Assembly (NCBI GenBank): GCA_012932865.1
Contig: SAXG01000017.1
Span: forward strand, 825,317 to 889,316
Reading direction: 5' to 3'
DNA length: 64,000 nucleotides
Source: Amylostereum areolatum
Lineage: Eukaryota > Basidiomycota > Agaricomycetes > Russulales > Stereaceae
A program made the translations under genes and the position numbers. Below are positions 49,397 through 60,674 of the stretch, one piece after another (the stretch's first letter is position 1; each line of letters begins with the position of its first letter). The notes under the pieces were generated by a model that saw nothing but the letters and a program-made list of their open reading frames with translations, had not been told where the DNA came from and searched no databases.

Positions 49397-52078
49397 CGCA
49401 GTTGCTGTTCAACTTCCTTGTTCATGCGCTCTGTCTGTCCATTGGCCGCAGGATGGTAGGCGGTCGTAAGACCGGCGTCTATGCCTAACCGTTCGTAAAG
49501 GGCACGCATCATGCGGGCCGCGAACTGAGGACCCCGGTCCGAGATGAACTTCTTAGGTAGTCTGTGGAGCCGGAATATCTCCTTATAGTGTAAGTTCGCA
49601 ACACCATCGGTAGTGACGTCCGAAGTCGTGGGGATAGCGTGGACCTGCTTAGTGTAATGGTCCACGTAGGTGGCGATCACGTCATAGCCCTTAGAAGGGG
49701 GCAGCTGGGTGATGAGATCCACCCCGACTGTCTGCCACGCGCCTTTAAGGACTTCGTACAGCTGCAGCTGACTTTGTGGATGCTGCGCCGGTTTGTAGCG
49801 TTGACACGTATCGCACCCAAGGGTCCTGTATTTTCCAGGGTGCCCCGCCGTGACCGCATCGTGACAGGATTTGAGAATCTCGGTCTGAAGGTCTTTATCA
49901 GCGGAGATGTACAGCTTCCCTTTATAGTACACGAGCCTGTCGTCCTCCTCCCATTCCAGGGCGCCATTGGTCAGCTTACGAGGGCCTTTCTTTTGAAGCG
50001 TGTCCAAGCCATGGACTACTTCGGCCTCTCGCTCACTCCCCTTACGTATGCGCTCTGCAAGGTTGTCCAGGTGGAAGTGGGTGGCAGCAATATCTGCGAA
50101 GTGCTCAGGCTTCAGCATTGTCACGCCGCGGTTGTCCTTGGAATCTGAGACCGCGTGCATGTTAAGCCTTGAGAGCGGGTCTGCCTGCATTGGGCTTCCG
50201 GCCTTATGAGTCATTTTGAAATCGAACCGACTGAGCCAGATCGACCAGCGCGCCTGTCTTCGATTAAGGTCTCGCGTGGTCTTCCAGTACTCTAGATTGC
50301 GATGGTCGGTTACGATTTCAAAAAGGCTGAGGCAGCCCTTCCAGGAAGTGCCACCAGTCTTCAAGGGCGCGTATGACTCTAAGCATCTCCCGGTCGTAGA
50401 TTTCGTAGTTGCGTTCGGTTTCCAACATCAATTCGGACCGGAACGCGACCGGGTGCCAAAGGCCATCTGACTTGAGCTTTTGGGAGAGTATCCCACCGGT
50501 AGCATATCCGGATGCATCTGATTCAACCCGTGTCGGGCGGTCCGGTTCCCACATGATTAGGATGGATTCCGACATGAAGGCTTCTTTAAGTCAGTTGAAG
50601 GTGTCCTGCTGCTCCGTATCCCACTTCCAGGGGGTGTCCTTCTTAGTGAGGTCATGCAAGGGCCTCACGTGCTTAGCAAAGTCCTTGATGAACCGACGAT
50701 AGAAGTTGGCGAACCCGATGAATGCGCGAACTTCACGTAGGTTGCGCGGGGTTGGCCATTCCTTCACCGCGTGGACCTTGGCAGGGTCCATGCTCACTTC
50801 TCCTTCTCGTATCACTAGTCCGAGGTATTCAATCTTGGTTTTCTCGAATTCACATTTCTCAGGGCGTAGGCAGAGGTTGTTGTCCTGTAGCCGTTTCAGG
50901 ACTTCACGTATGACCTTGCGGTGTTCTTCTAGCATTTTCGTAAAGATGAGGATGTCATCTAGGTATACCACGATGAGCCCCTTTGCGATCAGATCCGAGA
51001 AGACCGAGTTCATCAGGGCCTGGAAAGTTGCCGGCAAGTTGGTGAGGCCAAAGAACATTACGCTCGGCTCAAACAACCCCTGATTTGTAGAGAAGGCAGC
51101 TTTCCACTCATTGCCCATCTTAATACGGACGTTGTTGTAGCCCCATCGAACGTCAAACTTCGTGAAATATTTTGCTCCGCATAGCCGGTTCACAATATCG
51201 GATGCAAGCGGGAGTGGATACCGGTTCTTTACGGTGATGTCGTTCAGCTTACGGTAGTCCTGGACCAACCGCAGCTTCCCGTCTTTCTTCTTGATGAAGA
51301 ATACCGGTGAGGACATCGGGGATTTTGAGGGGGTGATGTACCCCTTTCGAAGATTGTCTTCAATGAACTTATCCAGCTCTGCCTGCTCATTGACCGACAT
51401 GGGATATGCCTTTGATCGGAGGGTCTCAGATGCGTCATCTTTCAGATCGATCCCATGGTCGTATGGCTGGTGCTCAGGAAGTTGTTCTGATTCTTCCTCC
51501 GAGAAGACCTTTGAGAAGTCCCGATATTGTTCTGGGACAATCTTTTTGAAAGTGCGCTGGCGCTTATCACGCCCTGCTTCCTCTGCAATACGCTGGGAGT
51601 ACGTATATCCCGCTGCGCACCAGACCTCATTGGTGGTGTTGTCTAGGACCCCCTGCTTAAAGAGGTAGCACCTTTCCTTTCGATTGGCATTAATGCGGGA
51701 GTAGGGTTCTTCCGGCGGGGAGGGTTCTCCTTCCGAAGTTTCTCCGTCCAGCCGTACTTCACCGTTGGCCCAATCGATGTCCGGGTTCATCCTACGAAGC
51801 CACGGAAGTCCAAGGATTACATCCTCAGATCCGAGATCTGTGACCAGAAACTTGGCCCGTTCTCGTCTATCCCTGACGCACAGTTCCAGCTGGGCATAAT
51901 GTGTAATGCTCCCAGCCTGGTTCTTTGTGCCATCAATGTTGAACAAGGGAATGCCGCGAGCCAGAGGCCGCGCATTCACCCTGTGCTTCTCCACGAAGCG
52001 TTTACTAATAAATAACCCCGTCGCCCCTGAATCCACCATGGCAGCCACTCGCGCGGTACGGTTTCTCCCTTTTAACAA
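49397..52078 (-). pseudogene. Element F pol: protease, RT, RNase H, integrase
   Basis: The long ORF 52,078-50,591 has the protease 'VAAMVDSGATGLFISKRF' and 'VILGLPWLRRMNPDIDW', then RT ('RKGYITPSKSPMSSPVFFIK', 'MFFGLTNLPATFQALMN', catalytic 'VVYLDDILIF', YLDD). A TGA after '...QDTFN' (near 50,590) and a frameshift near 50,340 separate RNase H ('RVESDASGYATGGIL', 'VTDHRNLEYW') and integrase (zinc site with 'CDTCQR', 'VDLITQLPPSKGYD', 'ISDRGPQFAARM', 'TTAYHPAANGQTERM'). It ends at the TSD of element A. Only these two lesions plus the insertions break it, so it was probably active not long ago. Confidence 0.9.
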
Positions 52079-52538
52079 AACATAAATACGTAAATGATTG
52101 CCTCCTTTGAGGACTTCTGGTAAAGTACAAGAAGAAATGCTTTCATATTCAGATAAATAAGTCGTAGTCGTAGGAACCGATGATGATGTAGGAGAAGAAG
52201 AGGAACAGGAAGACGTAGGCGTAGATGATTTTTTTGTGTTTTCTGTTTTTCGTATCGTAGTCCGTATTCATACAAAATGGCGTAGAGGAAAAAGAAACAT
52301 GTGTAGTTTTACAAGAGTCCGTGGAGAAACCGTGGAGTCCATACCACACTTACCACTCGACCCGGCCGCAGCTGCTTTAGCACGGGTCCGTTCTAAAAGA
52401 CGCCTTAAGCGCCTCTATCTGCTTCGCCAGCTCCGCTTGCTGGCTCATCAACTTCTGCAACAAATCTGCCGCTGCGCTGTCCGGAGCCGAGGAGGTCGAG
52501 CCGGATGAGACTGTAGCGTTGCCGTCCGATGTGCCTAC
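52079..52538 (-). pseudogene. Element F gag/pro linker remnant
   Basis: Minus-strand segments: 'APDSAAADLLQKLMSQQAEL' with 'AKQIEALKASFRTDP' (52,510-52,390), then stops, then a Ser/Thr-rich linker ('SSCSSSSPTSSSVPTTTTY') leading in frame into the protease. No capsid or zinc knuckle is found, so most of gag is gone. Confidence 0.55.
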
Positions 52539-52958
52539 TGTCAGAAACGCAGTTTATGAGACCGATGAACTGCCTAAGTCGCGATGATGGGAGGAGCGAG
52601 AAGAAAATAGATTCGAGAGTGCCAGGGTCTAGGGTAGTGCAACGTGCGCTACAGTACCGTATGACGAGATGGACAGTCTAGGGAAAAGGGAAGAGAAACA
52701 CTGTCCTTATATACAAGTGGGAACGATGGTGCGATGCGATGCGATAGTGGTGCGAGCGGGGGGAACAATAGGAAAGGAGTCATGGGGCGGAGGACGAAGG
52801 TCCGGAGCAGTGATGTCATAGATAAGGATGCGGAACCCCGCTCGGAAGTCCGGGCAATGACGTCATTGAAGCATGTGATGCAAGGGAAAGTCATGTGCCG
52901 TGACACGTCGCGTGTTCGAGGTCTGCAAATGAAGAAAGAAATGGAGCGATCCGTGACA
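52539..52958 (-). mobile_element. Solo LTR, family B, no TSD
   Basis: 420 bp, TGTCAGAAACGCAG...GATCCGTGACA. The flanks CCTAC and ATCTG do not match. It lies where most of gag of element F is missing. Confidence 0.9.
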
Positions 52959-53127
52959 ATCTGCCCGAAGGTTTCACTACAAACGCGCCGCCCGGAGTGG
53001 TACGGAACACGTTACTCTATCTGTGTGAATGTGCATGTATAAGCGAAGTGGGCTCAACTGGGACTCAAACATGAAGGGAACGACTTGTTGCACAAGCTAC
53101 TCCTTCAGAGCAGGGTGCATGCGAGAG

Positions 53128-53137
53128 ATCTCGACCT
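53128..53137 (-). promoter_or_regulatory. Self-priming PBS of element F
   Basis: AGGTCGAGAT on the minus strand, two bases after the LTR. It is complementary to ATCTCGACCT at 43,531-43,522 in the 3' LTR and in the solo LTR at 4,150. The 5' LTR copy has point changes at this site. Confidence 0.78.
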
Positions 53138-53139
53138 AA

Positions 53140-53696
53140 TGTGACGACGGAGTCGATCACGTGCTGACAACAACAAACAACACACAACAAATAAAAAGAA
53201 GAAACTCGAAGTCAACCTCCTCGAGCGCGAACTACACAGGTCAGCGCGCAAAGTCGCAGGGGCACTACTTAGGCACCGCAAATGACTAGTCCAAAGACCA
53301 AGTTTAGCATTAGTCGCAGTTCTAAGATACAGTAGAAATGCTGCTTACCTAGTCTAAAGACCAAGAGATTGAGATGAGGACTAGGCTCGCTACATGCACT
53401 CCTTTTATACTACTAGGGTGACCCACTTCAGAGCCCCTTGACCCACATAATATCCTAAGTACAGTAATCGTATTCTACCAATCCTGTGCGCTGATTCTAT
53501 GCTGTGCATGTAAGCAGAGTTCCAAAGTCCGAAATCAGGTGATATGTCATGTGAAGAGAAACACGTGCTTAGTCACGTGACCAACCCAGTCATAATCCCC
53601 AGTCCAAAACAATGTCCTTCCACCGTCGTAACAAAATGAAAAGGTCGAAAGTCCCTTTGAGGAAAAAGATAGGGGCTATTGACGCGTGTCGTCACA
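53140..53696 (-). repeat. 5' LTR of element F
   Basis: 557 bp, TGTGACGAC...GTCGTCACA. It ends a few bases beyond the stop codon of the neighbouring gene at 53,700. Confidence 0.93.
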
Positions 53697-53699
53697 GAC

Positions 53700-54845
53700 C
53701 CTACCAGATAAAGATCTCGTACCGAGTTTTCCGCTTTGAAGCGCCTGTAGCCTTATTCTTTGCGGAGGACTGACTGGCCTTCTTAACTCCCTTTTGGGGC
53801 CCGGCACGAACTCTAATATATGGTTTTAGACAAGAAGGTATATAGTGATGCATACCAAGTGCTCACCTTTTGCCGCCTTTTTTGCACAGGCTGGGCCTTG
53901 CTATTAGATGGTCCAGCCCGAGGAGTCATGATCTGACGGAGTGTATGATGGCACAAACCAGCTAATAGCACCGCAATTAAATTAAGCAATATAATGTAGT
54001 AAGAAGAACTAACGCATGCTCTGGAGTGCAGAGCTCATCTTCACCATTTTTGCCAGGACATGTGGCATGGACCAACTGTTTCACCTTCATGCGCGTGACC
54101 ACCCCTGTCTTTGGGTCGACAACCTCTTTGATAGCCTTAAAAGGAGTGCTAGTGGTGTGTCAGTATATGGACTAAAAAGACTAAGTGTACAGGAAACTCA
54201 CTCCTTGTTGGGATTCTCCTGCAGGTACTTCTTTCCCGCCTCGCGGATAGAAGCATCAGAATTGATGAGAGTACTGTCTGATGCATTAGGAGTGCTAAGT
54301 CATATATAAGTATCAATGTGCGTTAGAGACAGCGATCACATACGTCTTCTTGTTGGCCCGTTTAGCCCGTTTATCCTGGAGGGGAGGAGCATTCCTATAA
54401 TCTAGTAAGTTGCCATCAAGAGAAAAAAGAAGTGTAACATATGTTGTGTTTTTCCCCGTCTTCTTCTGAAGAGGAGTATCAGACATCTCATCGTCCTCTC
54501 CAGATGACCTAGAAAATGGGCGGTAGATAAGATAGTTAGGAAGTATTATTGACAGGTGAAATCCAAAAAACATACACGGATGACTCACGGCTGTTATTAT
54601 TCTTGCCAGTCAGATCAAGAGGCTTGACTCTATATTGAACACAAACCAATAAGTACCTGGAAACTTGATTGAATGCCATTACTCACTTCTTAGAAGGCTG
54701 TACACGAGAGCGAGCCTTTGCAACAGGACTGGTCTTCTTCATAACTGCCTCCTTGACCTTGACAGCAGTGCGGGGAGAAGCAAAGGTCTTGTGTTTAGTC
54801 TGAGTACGTGAGCTGGTGTGTCAAGAAGGAGCCATTGGTGTAGGT
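53700..54845 (-). CDS. Basic, probably nuclear protein, multi-exon
   Basis: Read on the minus strand, exons with good GT-AG joins give: 'KTFASPRTAVKVKEAVMKKT' and 'SRVQPSKK' (54,800-54,690); an acidic/basic piece 'SSGEDDEMSDTPLQKKTGK'; 'LQDKRAKRANKK'; 'DSTLINSDASIREAGKKYLQ' to '...ENPNKD'; 'PFKAIKEVVDPKTGVVTRMK' to 'CTPEHA'; 'MTPRAGPSNSKAQPVQKRRQ'; and a last exon 'AGPQKGVKKASQSSAKNKAT', ending RYEIFIW-stop. High Lys/Arg with KKRK-like clusters suggests a nuclear or DNA-binding protein. No domain is recognised. A TGA shortly after MAPS at 54,830 may mean that the start lies elsewhere or that the gene is damaged. Confidence 0.5.
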
Positions 54846-55672
54846 TGAAAGAGGTGGTGGAGTAGAGAGAATTAAGAGATGTCTGGGAGTTGGGGGGGAC
54901 TAGGATGAGTTGACCGTTCAAGTCCTACACCCTTTTATACACAGGTAAGAAGGAACTGTTTCAATACTAAGTCACAATTTCCTTGGGAGATAGATTTGCT
55001 CATCAATATGCTGTGGACAGGCCATTCAGCCCACCTATACCAAGTCTTGGCCTTCTCTGTTGCGATGTCATCGCAGCCCCAACGAGCCCATATTCTGGCC
55101 TCGCTAAGGAGATTCGTGAATAACCTCAAGTCATTGGAGGGTAGTAGATGGATGTGCAAAGAAGCCGAAGCCCCTGTCAACACAGAGACAGTGGAACCAG
55201 GCTAGACTATTTAAGCGGACTGGACCCTTCAACTATGAGAAGGCACATATCTAGATGTTAAGATGATCGACTTTCCAAACTTCACAACTGCTGCTGTAAT
55301 CTAGTGTACTGCTCCAGCCAAACTAGGCTATTTACTCATCTCAATCCAGTTACCAGACAATAGCATCTCATGCTTGGAATGCAGGAAAAGGCAACATTTA
55401 TCTGCTGAGTGGTTCTCGAATCTCCTCAAACTACTCCTTACGAAGGACATCGGCTAGACATGACAATAGAAGCAGGAGACAATTACACCTGAAATAAAAC
55501 TATGTCAACAAGGCAATTCTAGGCCCTCGCTTGGACATGGACTTGGTCGATGGAGGAAGAGTTGGTCTTCATACTTTATCTTTAGGATCGATGGGGTCTC
55601 CTCACTTTCCTGTCTTATCCCCTTTTTCTCCAGACTCCCTTTCTCACCTCCTCTATCTCTATCTCGCCAGTA
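54846..55672. other. Intergenic region between divergent genes
   Basis: No convincing ORF. It probably holds the promoters of the gene to the left (minus) and right (plus). Confidence 0.4.
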
Positions 55673-56959
55673 ATGGACTCTATCATTGAATTCTTCTCCA
55701 AAGAGCAGTATGGTGCGTATGTTAAGTGAATATTGTTTGACCTCTTTTGACAAGATCTATCCTAGTGGAGCGCTTGCATAACCTCACGTCTCAGTATATA
55801 GATGAGCGTGAGCCTTCAACTCTGCTTAGTATGCTTCCGACCGTGCATTCATAGCCCATTTCACATGATAGCTTTATATACCTAACATATACCATGCAGC
55901 TTGACCTATCGACATGTGGCGGTATTGTGGTGCAAAAGGATGTCGACGGTGCTGCATCAGCCCATACTCGAAGTGAAGGCGGCTTGGAGGAAGGTGTATA
56001 TGTTGTTCATGGCTTGGTTGCTGCCCTTGATCTCCCTCCTATCACTCATAAGTCTCAGTGAGTTACATTCTGTTTAGGTAAAACCCCGATGACTGACAGT
56101 TATCCAGACTTATGCCAAAGCCTGCCTGGGCCAAACAGAGCATATCTATTGTCGGCTTAGGCACACCTAGCTTTGACAAGGCGGTAGAGGGGCAGATGCT
56201 CATTCACGACCAGCTCAGTACTGCGTATCGTCTAGGCTGCTTTGAGGATTGGTCGCGATCTCATTATGGCCCCTTCTTTGCACTGGAGTTCTCTAACCGC
56301 TATGTGACGAGGATCAGTTCTGTCCGAGGCCAGCCAGCTATTCCCTTCACACAGCAGGTCGACCCAAATGGAGTCATGGCAGACATTTTATCGTCAGCTG
56401 GCACCCATCTGGACGACAACAGGGTGCAATATTTCCGTTGTGATCCTACTTCGTATGCCCTATCCTCTATTATTGATCTCTTGTGATGTCTCTGATCATA
56501 TTCAATAGAGAGGACGGCTTTGTAGCTGAAGATTCAGCTCTCTTTCGTATTGGCCAAATCATTGAACTTCAAGTCTCATTCACTTTGGTGCCTCTCTGGA
56601 GATGTAAAGGCATGTTTCATATGGCGACCAAGCTACGTGCTATAGCTATTCTGGATACCTACCTTCAACAGGTCAGTTCTGTAGGTTATGACTCTTAGAA
56701 CGTTGTTAACACCTTGCAGGAATACAAGCAGCATCTCAGGAAAGTACGACTTATGGAGTTGACAGCGGTTGCACCTCCTATTGCAATCAAGCACAGAGTT
56801 GGTTATGGGAAGGATAGTGCATTCAAGAGGGTCAAGGTAGCGGGGAGAAATATAGCTACACGGCGAGAAGGTGGTGAGGATCATATGGATGAGGATTTAT
56901 CGTCTGTGGAGAGAGGGTATTGGGGCAGTTGCTCTCAGAAAGTAGCACTATGGACATGA
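55673..56959 (+). CDS. Conserved basidiomycete protein of unknown function
   Basis: The first exon is short (55,673-55,712, MDSIIEFFSKEQY, GTGCGT donor). Exon 2 reads 'LVERLHNLTSQYIDEREPST', exon 3 'LDLSTCGGIVVQKDVDGAAS'. Exon 4 (about 56,108-56,470) has 'MLIHDQLSTAYRLGCFEDWS', 'FFALEFSNRYVTRISSVRGQ' and 'GTHLDDNRVQYF'. Exon 5 (about 56,510-56,670) has 'IGQIIELQVSFTLVPLW' and 'LRAIAILDTYLQQ'. The last exon starts after a short intron ending TTGCAG (about 56,720) and ends at 56,959. The 'DDN.V.YF ... G.I.E.QVSF' arrangement recurs in many Agaricomycete proteins of unknown role. The join near 56,470-56,510 is unresolved. Confidence 0.5.
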
Positions 56960-57059
56960 ACAATAGATAGAATGTGGACCAAAAATTTTGATAAGACGTA
57001 GATGTGAAGAGTGATTGAAGTATATCAAAGAGTTTTGTAAACTTCCAAGGAAGATATAG

Positions 57060-57358
57060 GTGTAGAAAGACGTCAATTGAGAAATGAAAAGCCCAGATTT
57101 CTAGTGTCAATGTCCCACACCATCAAAAACTGCCAACGGCATTGTAACGAGGAGAAATTGTAAGGGTAGGAGTGAGGGGAATACCATTGGAGACTATACC
57201 TTGTGAATCTATGAATGTGTGGCACCGTATGCCGTTCAGCACCCCAAACCGCCACATAACTCCTTCATCCTTGGCCCTGAAAAACATTCCATCTCCTCTC
57301 ATTGAAACCTGTAGACCACCTAAGTCGCGAAAGGTCCGGTATGAACCCATGCAATGGG
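57060..57358 (-). pseudogene. 3' fragment of unknown gene
   Basis: The minus strand reads 'YRTFRDLGGLQVSMRGDGMF' and 'MWRFGVLNGIRCHTFIDSQ', then a probable intron GTATAG...TGGCAG (about 57,199-57,130) and a few more codons. The 5' part is cut off by the LTR at 57,359. Not recognised. Confidence 0.4.
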
Positions 57359-57729
57359 TGTCACGGATCGCCTCAATCCTTTCCCTTTTCGTTGCATCGC
57401 GTTCAGTCACATGATTACATTTCCCATCACATGACGTCGTCAGCCTGACTCCTCTTATCTTTCCATCTATGACATCATCGCTCTGGACCACGTCCTCCCC
57501 TTCCTTTTCCTTATTGTTCTCTCCCACTCGCACCATTCTCACATCATCGATCCTGTACATATATAAGGCTCTCCTCTGCGCCCCTTTTCCTTAGATCGTC
57601 CTCTTTGTTCCCCATGTACTGCTTCGGCCCTACGCCTGGACTTGGACCCTCTCCTGCCAATCCATCCTCCTTTCTCTCTCTCTTTGGGTGACTTAGGTGA
57701 TCTGCCAGTCGCTGGACCGATCCCTAACA
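57359..57729 (+). repeat. 5' LTR of element C
   Basis: 371 bp, TGTCACGGATCGCC...GATCCCTAACA. TATATAA at 57,560-57,566 and predicted transcript start AGATCGTCCT at 57,593. Confidence 0.92.
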
Positions 57730-57731
57730 CT

Positions 57732-57741
57732 AGGACGATCT
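57732..57741 (+). promoter_or_regulatory. Self-priming PBS of element C
   Basis: AGGACGATCT, two bases after the LTR, is the exact complement of AGATCGTCCT at 57,593-57,602. Confidence 0.8.
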
Positions 57742-57849
57742 CCCCTACACCCACTTCGCCACATCCCTTGCCGTCTTTACAACGTTAAATCCCCACCCTG
57801 GAACCACTTGATCAACCGATCTTCATCGCATTCAACCTCCAAACCTTCA

Positions 57850-59055
57850 ACTCCAACCGCAAGCTCCCTTCCCTTGGCCTCGAGAAGACGCCGTCACTGT
57901 GATCGCCTACGCGCCCTCGAGCTCCTCTGCAAAGAGCACACCTGGAAAGTCCAGTGTCAACTGCCGCATTTACGAGTGGCGCTGGAACCACGGTCACGGT
58001 AGGCAGACGATCCTCTGCCTCTACGCTCGCGTTGTTGTGCGCTTCGATATAGATCAGAACCGCTTCGAGTTTTCCATCCATTCCCCCACCTGGCACACCT
58101 GTTCCACACACATCTGCCACCATCACTCGTCCGTCAAAGCTTCCCCACCATCTATAGCTTTGCCCTCCCTACGCCCGAATCTACTCCGCCACCACCTCTT
58201 CGTCGAACAATCACCAGCGCAAGGAGCTGCAACAGCGTCGTCATCAGCACAAGATCCGCCAGGCTCTCAAGGCCTCCTACCTCACCGCTCGCCTCTAGGC
58301 CGTCGCCCCATCGCGGCGGACTTTTTCTAGACACCACCATAGCTTCCGAATCCTCCCCCGTGCCACCACTCCAGACTTCCCTCTCGGCTTCACTCGTGGA
58401 GCTAACCCAGGCGAGTACTACCTCACCCTCGGTGGACGAAACCGTACATTGGACACACAACGGAGTCACTGCCCAGTGGTACTTCAACGACGAGGAAGGT
58501 TTCCCTTACGTCAAACAGACTGATATCAATGTTGCGGCGCAGGAGCACGACCGTATCTATAACCCCCAGACCCCCAAACGAGAAGAAGTCGCCACTGCTC
58601 CTCAAGAAGAAGGCTCCCCTCCACCTCCACCGCGACGAGACCAGCCTTGGTCTGTTCCCCTTGGTATCAGATTCGACGAGCGTACAAAGAAGTGGTACGC
58701 CTACAAGAAGAACGGACGCGCAGTCGTAGAGTGGTATCCCAGCTTCTACGACACAGACGTTGATCGTTGGACCTGGGCCACAGGTGAAAAACCATTCCTC
58801 TTAGACGAAGAACTCGAGGTCGCTGCAGAAGCATTCTACAGGATCACTCTTGCACACAACGAACGTGTTGCATCCCTCCGCAACGCACTCGCAGTTCCCC
58901 TACCCCCCTCTACCCCAGGCTCTCCAGCCGTTCAAAGTCCCCATCAGTCCCCTGCACTCCTGTTAACCCTCTTCCCCCATTTCAACCGCCTGCAACCACA
59001 TGTCTCAACCAGCCTCGACCACCCCCACCCCCTCCACCGGCGAGATAGGCGTTAA
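57850..59055 (+). pseudogene. Element C N-terminal gag-like ORF
   Basis: The first part (57,899-58,150) reads 'VIAYAPSSSSAKSTPGK', 'RIYEWRWNHGHGR', 'LYARVVVRFDIDQNRFEFSI'. After a frame change, an ORF at 58,360-59,055 has repeated Trp/Tyr-rich segments ('VHWTHNGVTAQWYFNDEEGF', 'GIRFDERTKKWYAYKKNGRA', 'AFYRITLAHNERVASLRNAL') and Pro-rich linkers. It resembles the N-terminal part of gag in element A in position and aromatic content. Its C-terminus overlaps the next ORF start at 59,002. Function is inferred only from position. Confidence 0.55.
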
Positions 59056-60186
59056 GCCTAAGCCATTCACCGGCGTCGCAAAGAGTCGCGTTGCTTCAAA
59101 AATGCCGTCCGCATGTTCCTTAGGGCAAATAGCAAGAAGTACGCAAGCGACGATGACCAGATACAGCTGATGCTTTCCTGATGGAAGGCTCAGTCGCCGG
59201 CGTATGGGCAGAGCTGCCAGGAGGAGATCCTCGATGCCGAGGATAACAAGCCAGCGGGTACGACCACTCGTGCGAAGTGGCTCACCCTCAAGGAGGTCCT
59301 CGCCCAGTTCGACAAGGACTTCAAGCAGTTTGATGAGACCATCACCTCTCAGAATGCCCTTGCAGACCTCAGGCAGGGCGACCGCCCCGTGCGTGCAGCA
59401 GTACATCACCGAATTCGAGTCCCTCCTCCCACGCTCAGGATTCCAAGGCAGTCCGTTCTCTACTTCTTCAAAGAAGGATTGAACAGTGGCCTTGCAAGGA
59501 ATGCGAGAGGACTTGGCCGCTCCCTACCACTCTTGACGACTGGAAGGTTCGTGCATGTGCGCTCAATGAAGCCTTTCTCCGCAACCGCCGGCTCGCATCG
59601 CCTGCAGACCGGAAGCAGAAGACCTCGTCATCGACCACTAGCGCACGACCCTCATCCTCCACCAGCAGTGGACCGCGCGTTGGAGCAGTCAGCACCCAAG
59701 GAGGGCGTCCAGGACGTCTCACTGATGCTGAGCGCGAGCGCCTGCGCAAGGAAGGTGGTTGTTTCCTCTGTGCCAACCAGGTCACATGCTGCGTGACTGC
59801 CCGAACAAGGACTCGAGCAGTGGAAGACGTGTAGGAGCGTTGGAAACTGACTCAAACTCAGGAGTACCCTCCGCGCATGCTCCCTCGTCCCCTCAAGCGG
59901 CAACAACCTCAAATGCGGATCCAGTCAAGGAGATGTCGGTCCTGATCAACAAGATGAAGAAGTTGGGCAAGGAGGAGCGTGAGGAGGCCGCGCATGTTGA
60001 AGGATCTCGCTGGCGGTTTGGATTTTTAGAGCGCCCCCCAGTCGCGTCGTCTGTGGGTGGCAAAGGTTTTTCTATGGCATCGTCAAATCGTTTCTCTGTA
60101 CTATCATCCATGCAATCCAGTGAGCGTGTCCTTCCAACCTGCTTGAAATTGTCAACGGTCACGAAGAATAGGCACACGCCCTCAAT
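59002..60186 (+). pseudogene. Element C gag, frameshifted
   Basis: It starts MSQPASTTPTPSTGEIGVKP. Pieces in different frames include 'YASDDDQIQLMLS', 'KWLTLKEVLAQFDKDFKQFD', and a zinc knuckle split by a frameshift near 59,775 ('GGCFLC' in one frame, 'PGHMLRDCPNKDSSSG' in the next). At least four frame changes and a stop near 59,181 are present. Confidence 0.7.
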
Positions 60187-60674
60187 ATGCTGGATGTCAA
60201 ACTGATTGGACGAGTCACTGGAAGAAAAATCGACGCTGAAGCGCTGCTGGATAGCGGCGCTGAAGGCATTATAATTAACCGAAGATTTGCAGAGAAGAAA
60301 GGGCTCTCGTTAGATACCCTCGACCGCCCGTTCCCTGTCCGCAATGTAGATGGGACGGAGAACATAATGGGATGGGTACGTCATTCGACTACCCAGCGTG
60401 TTCACATCTACGCGCAATCCACAGAATGTATCATGAAGAAACAGCCGAATTCTTTGTCACGGACATCGGTGATCACGACATGATCCTAGGAACTGACTGG
60501 TTGAAGGAGCATAACCCAGAAATCAACTGGGATGGAGAAGAAGTCGACATGACACGCTGCCCACCCACTTGCGTCCTACACAAACCTCCGGTCAAGAAGC
60601 TTCGCATCAAACCTGAACATCGGTCTGGGCCACAACCACCATCCATGTCGTTGAAGCTGACGAGGTTGAAGTGA
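60187..60674 (+). pseudogene. Element C protease
   Basis: Retropepsin motif 'IDAEALLDSGAEGIIINRRF' and, after a frameshift near 60,425, 'DHDMILGTDWLKEHNPEINW'. The same motifs are in the fragment at 7,900-8,026, a related family. Confidence 0.8.

Larger units (their letters stand above)
43299..53696 (-). mobile_element. Ty3/gypsy element F with nested insertions
   Basis: It is bounded by LTRs at 43,299-43,850 (3') and 53,140-53,696 (5'). Inside, on the minus strand, are a gag remnant, protease, RT, RNase H, integrase and chromodomain. Integrase is broken by a 4.3-kb LTR element (45,069-49,391) and a 360-bp retroposed sequence (44,522-44,881). Gag is mostly missing around a solo LTR (52,539-52,958). 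The outer 5-bp flanks (CTGAC and GACCC) do not match, so the whole unit may itself result from recombination between two F copies. Confidence 0.9.
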
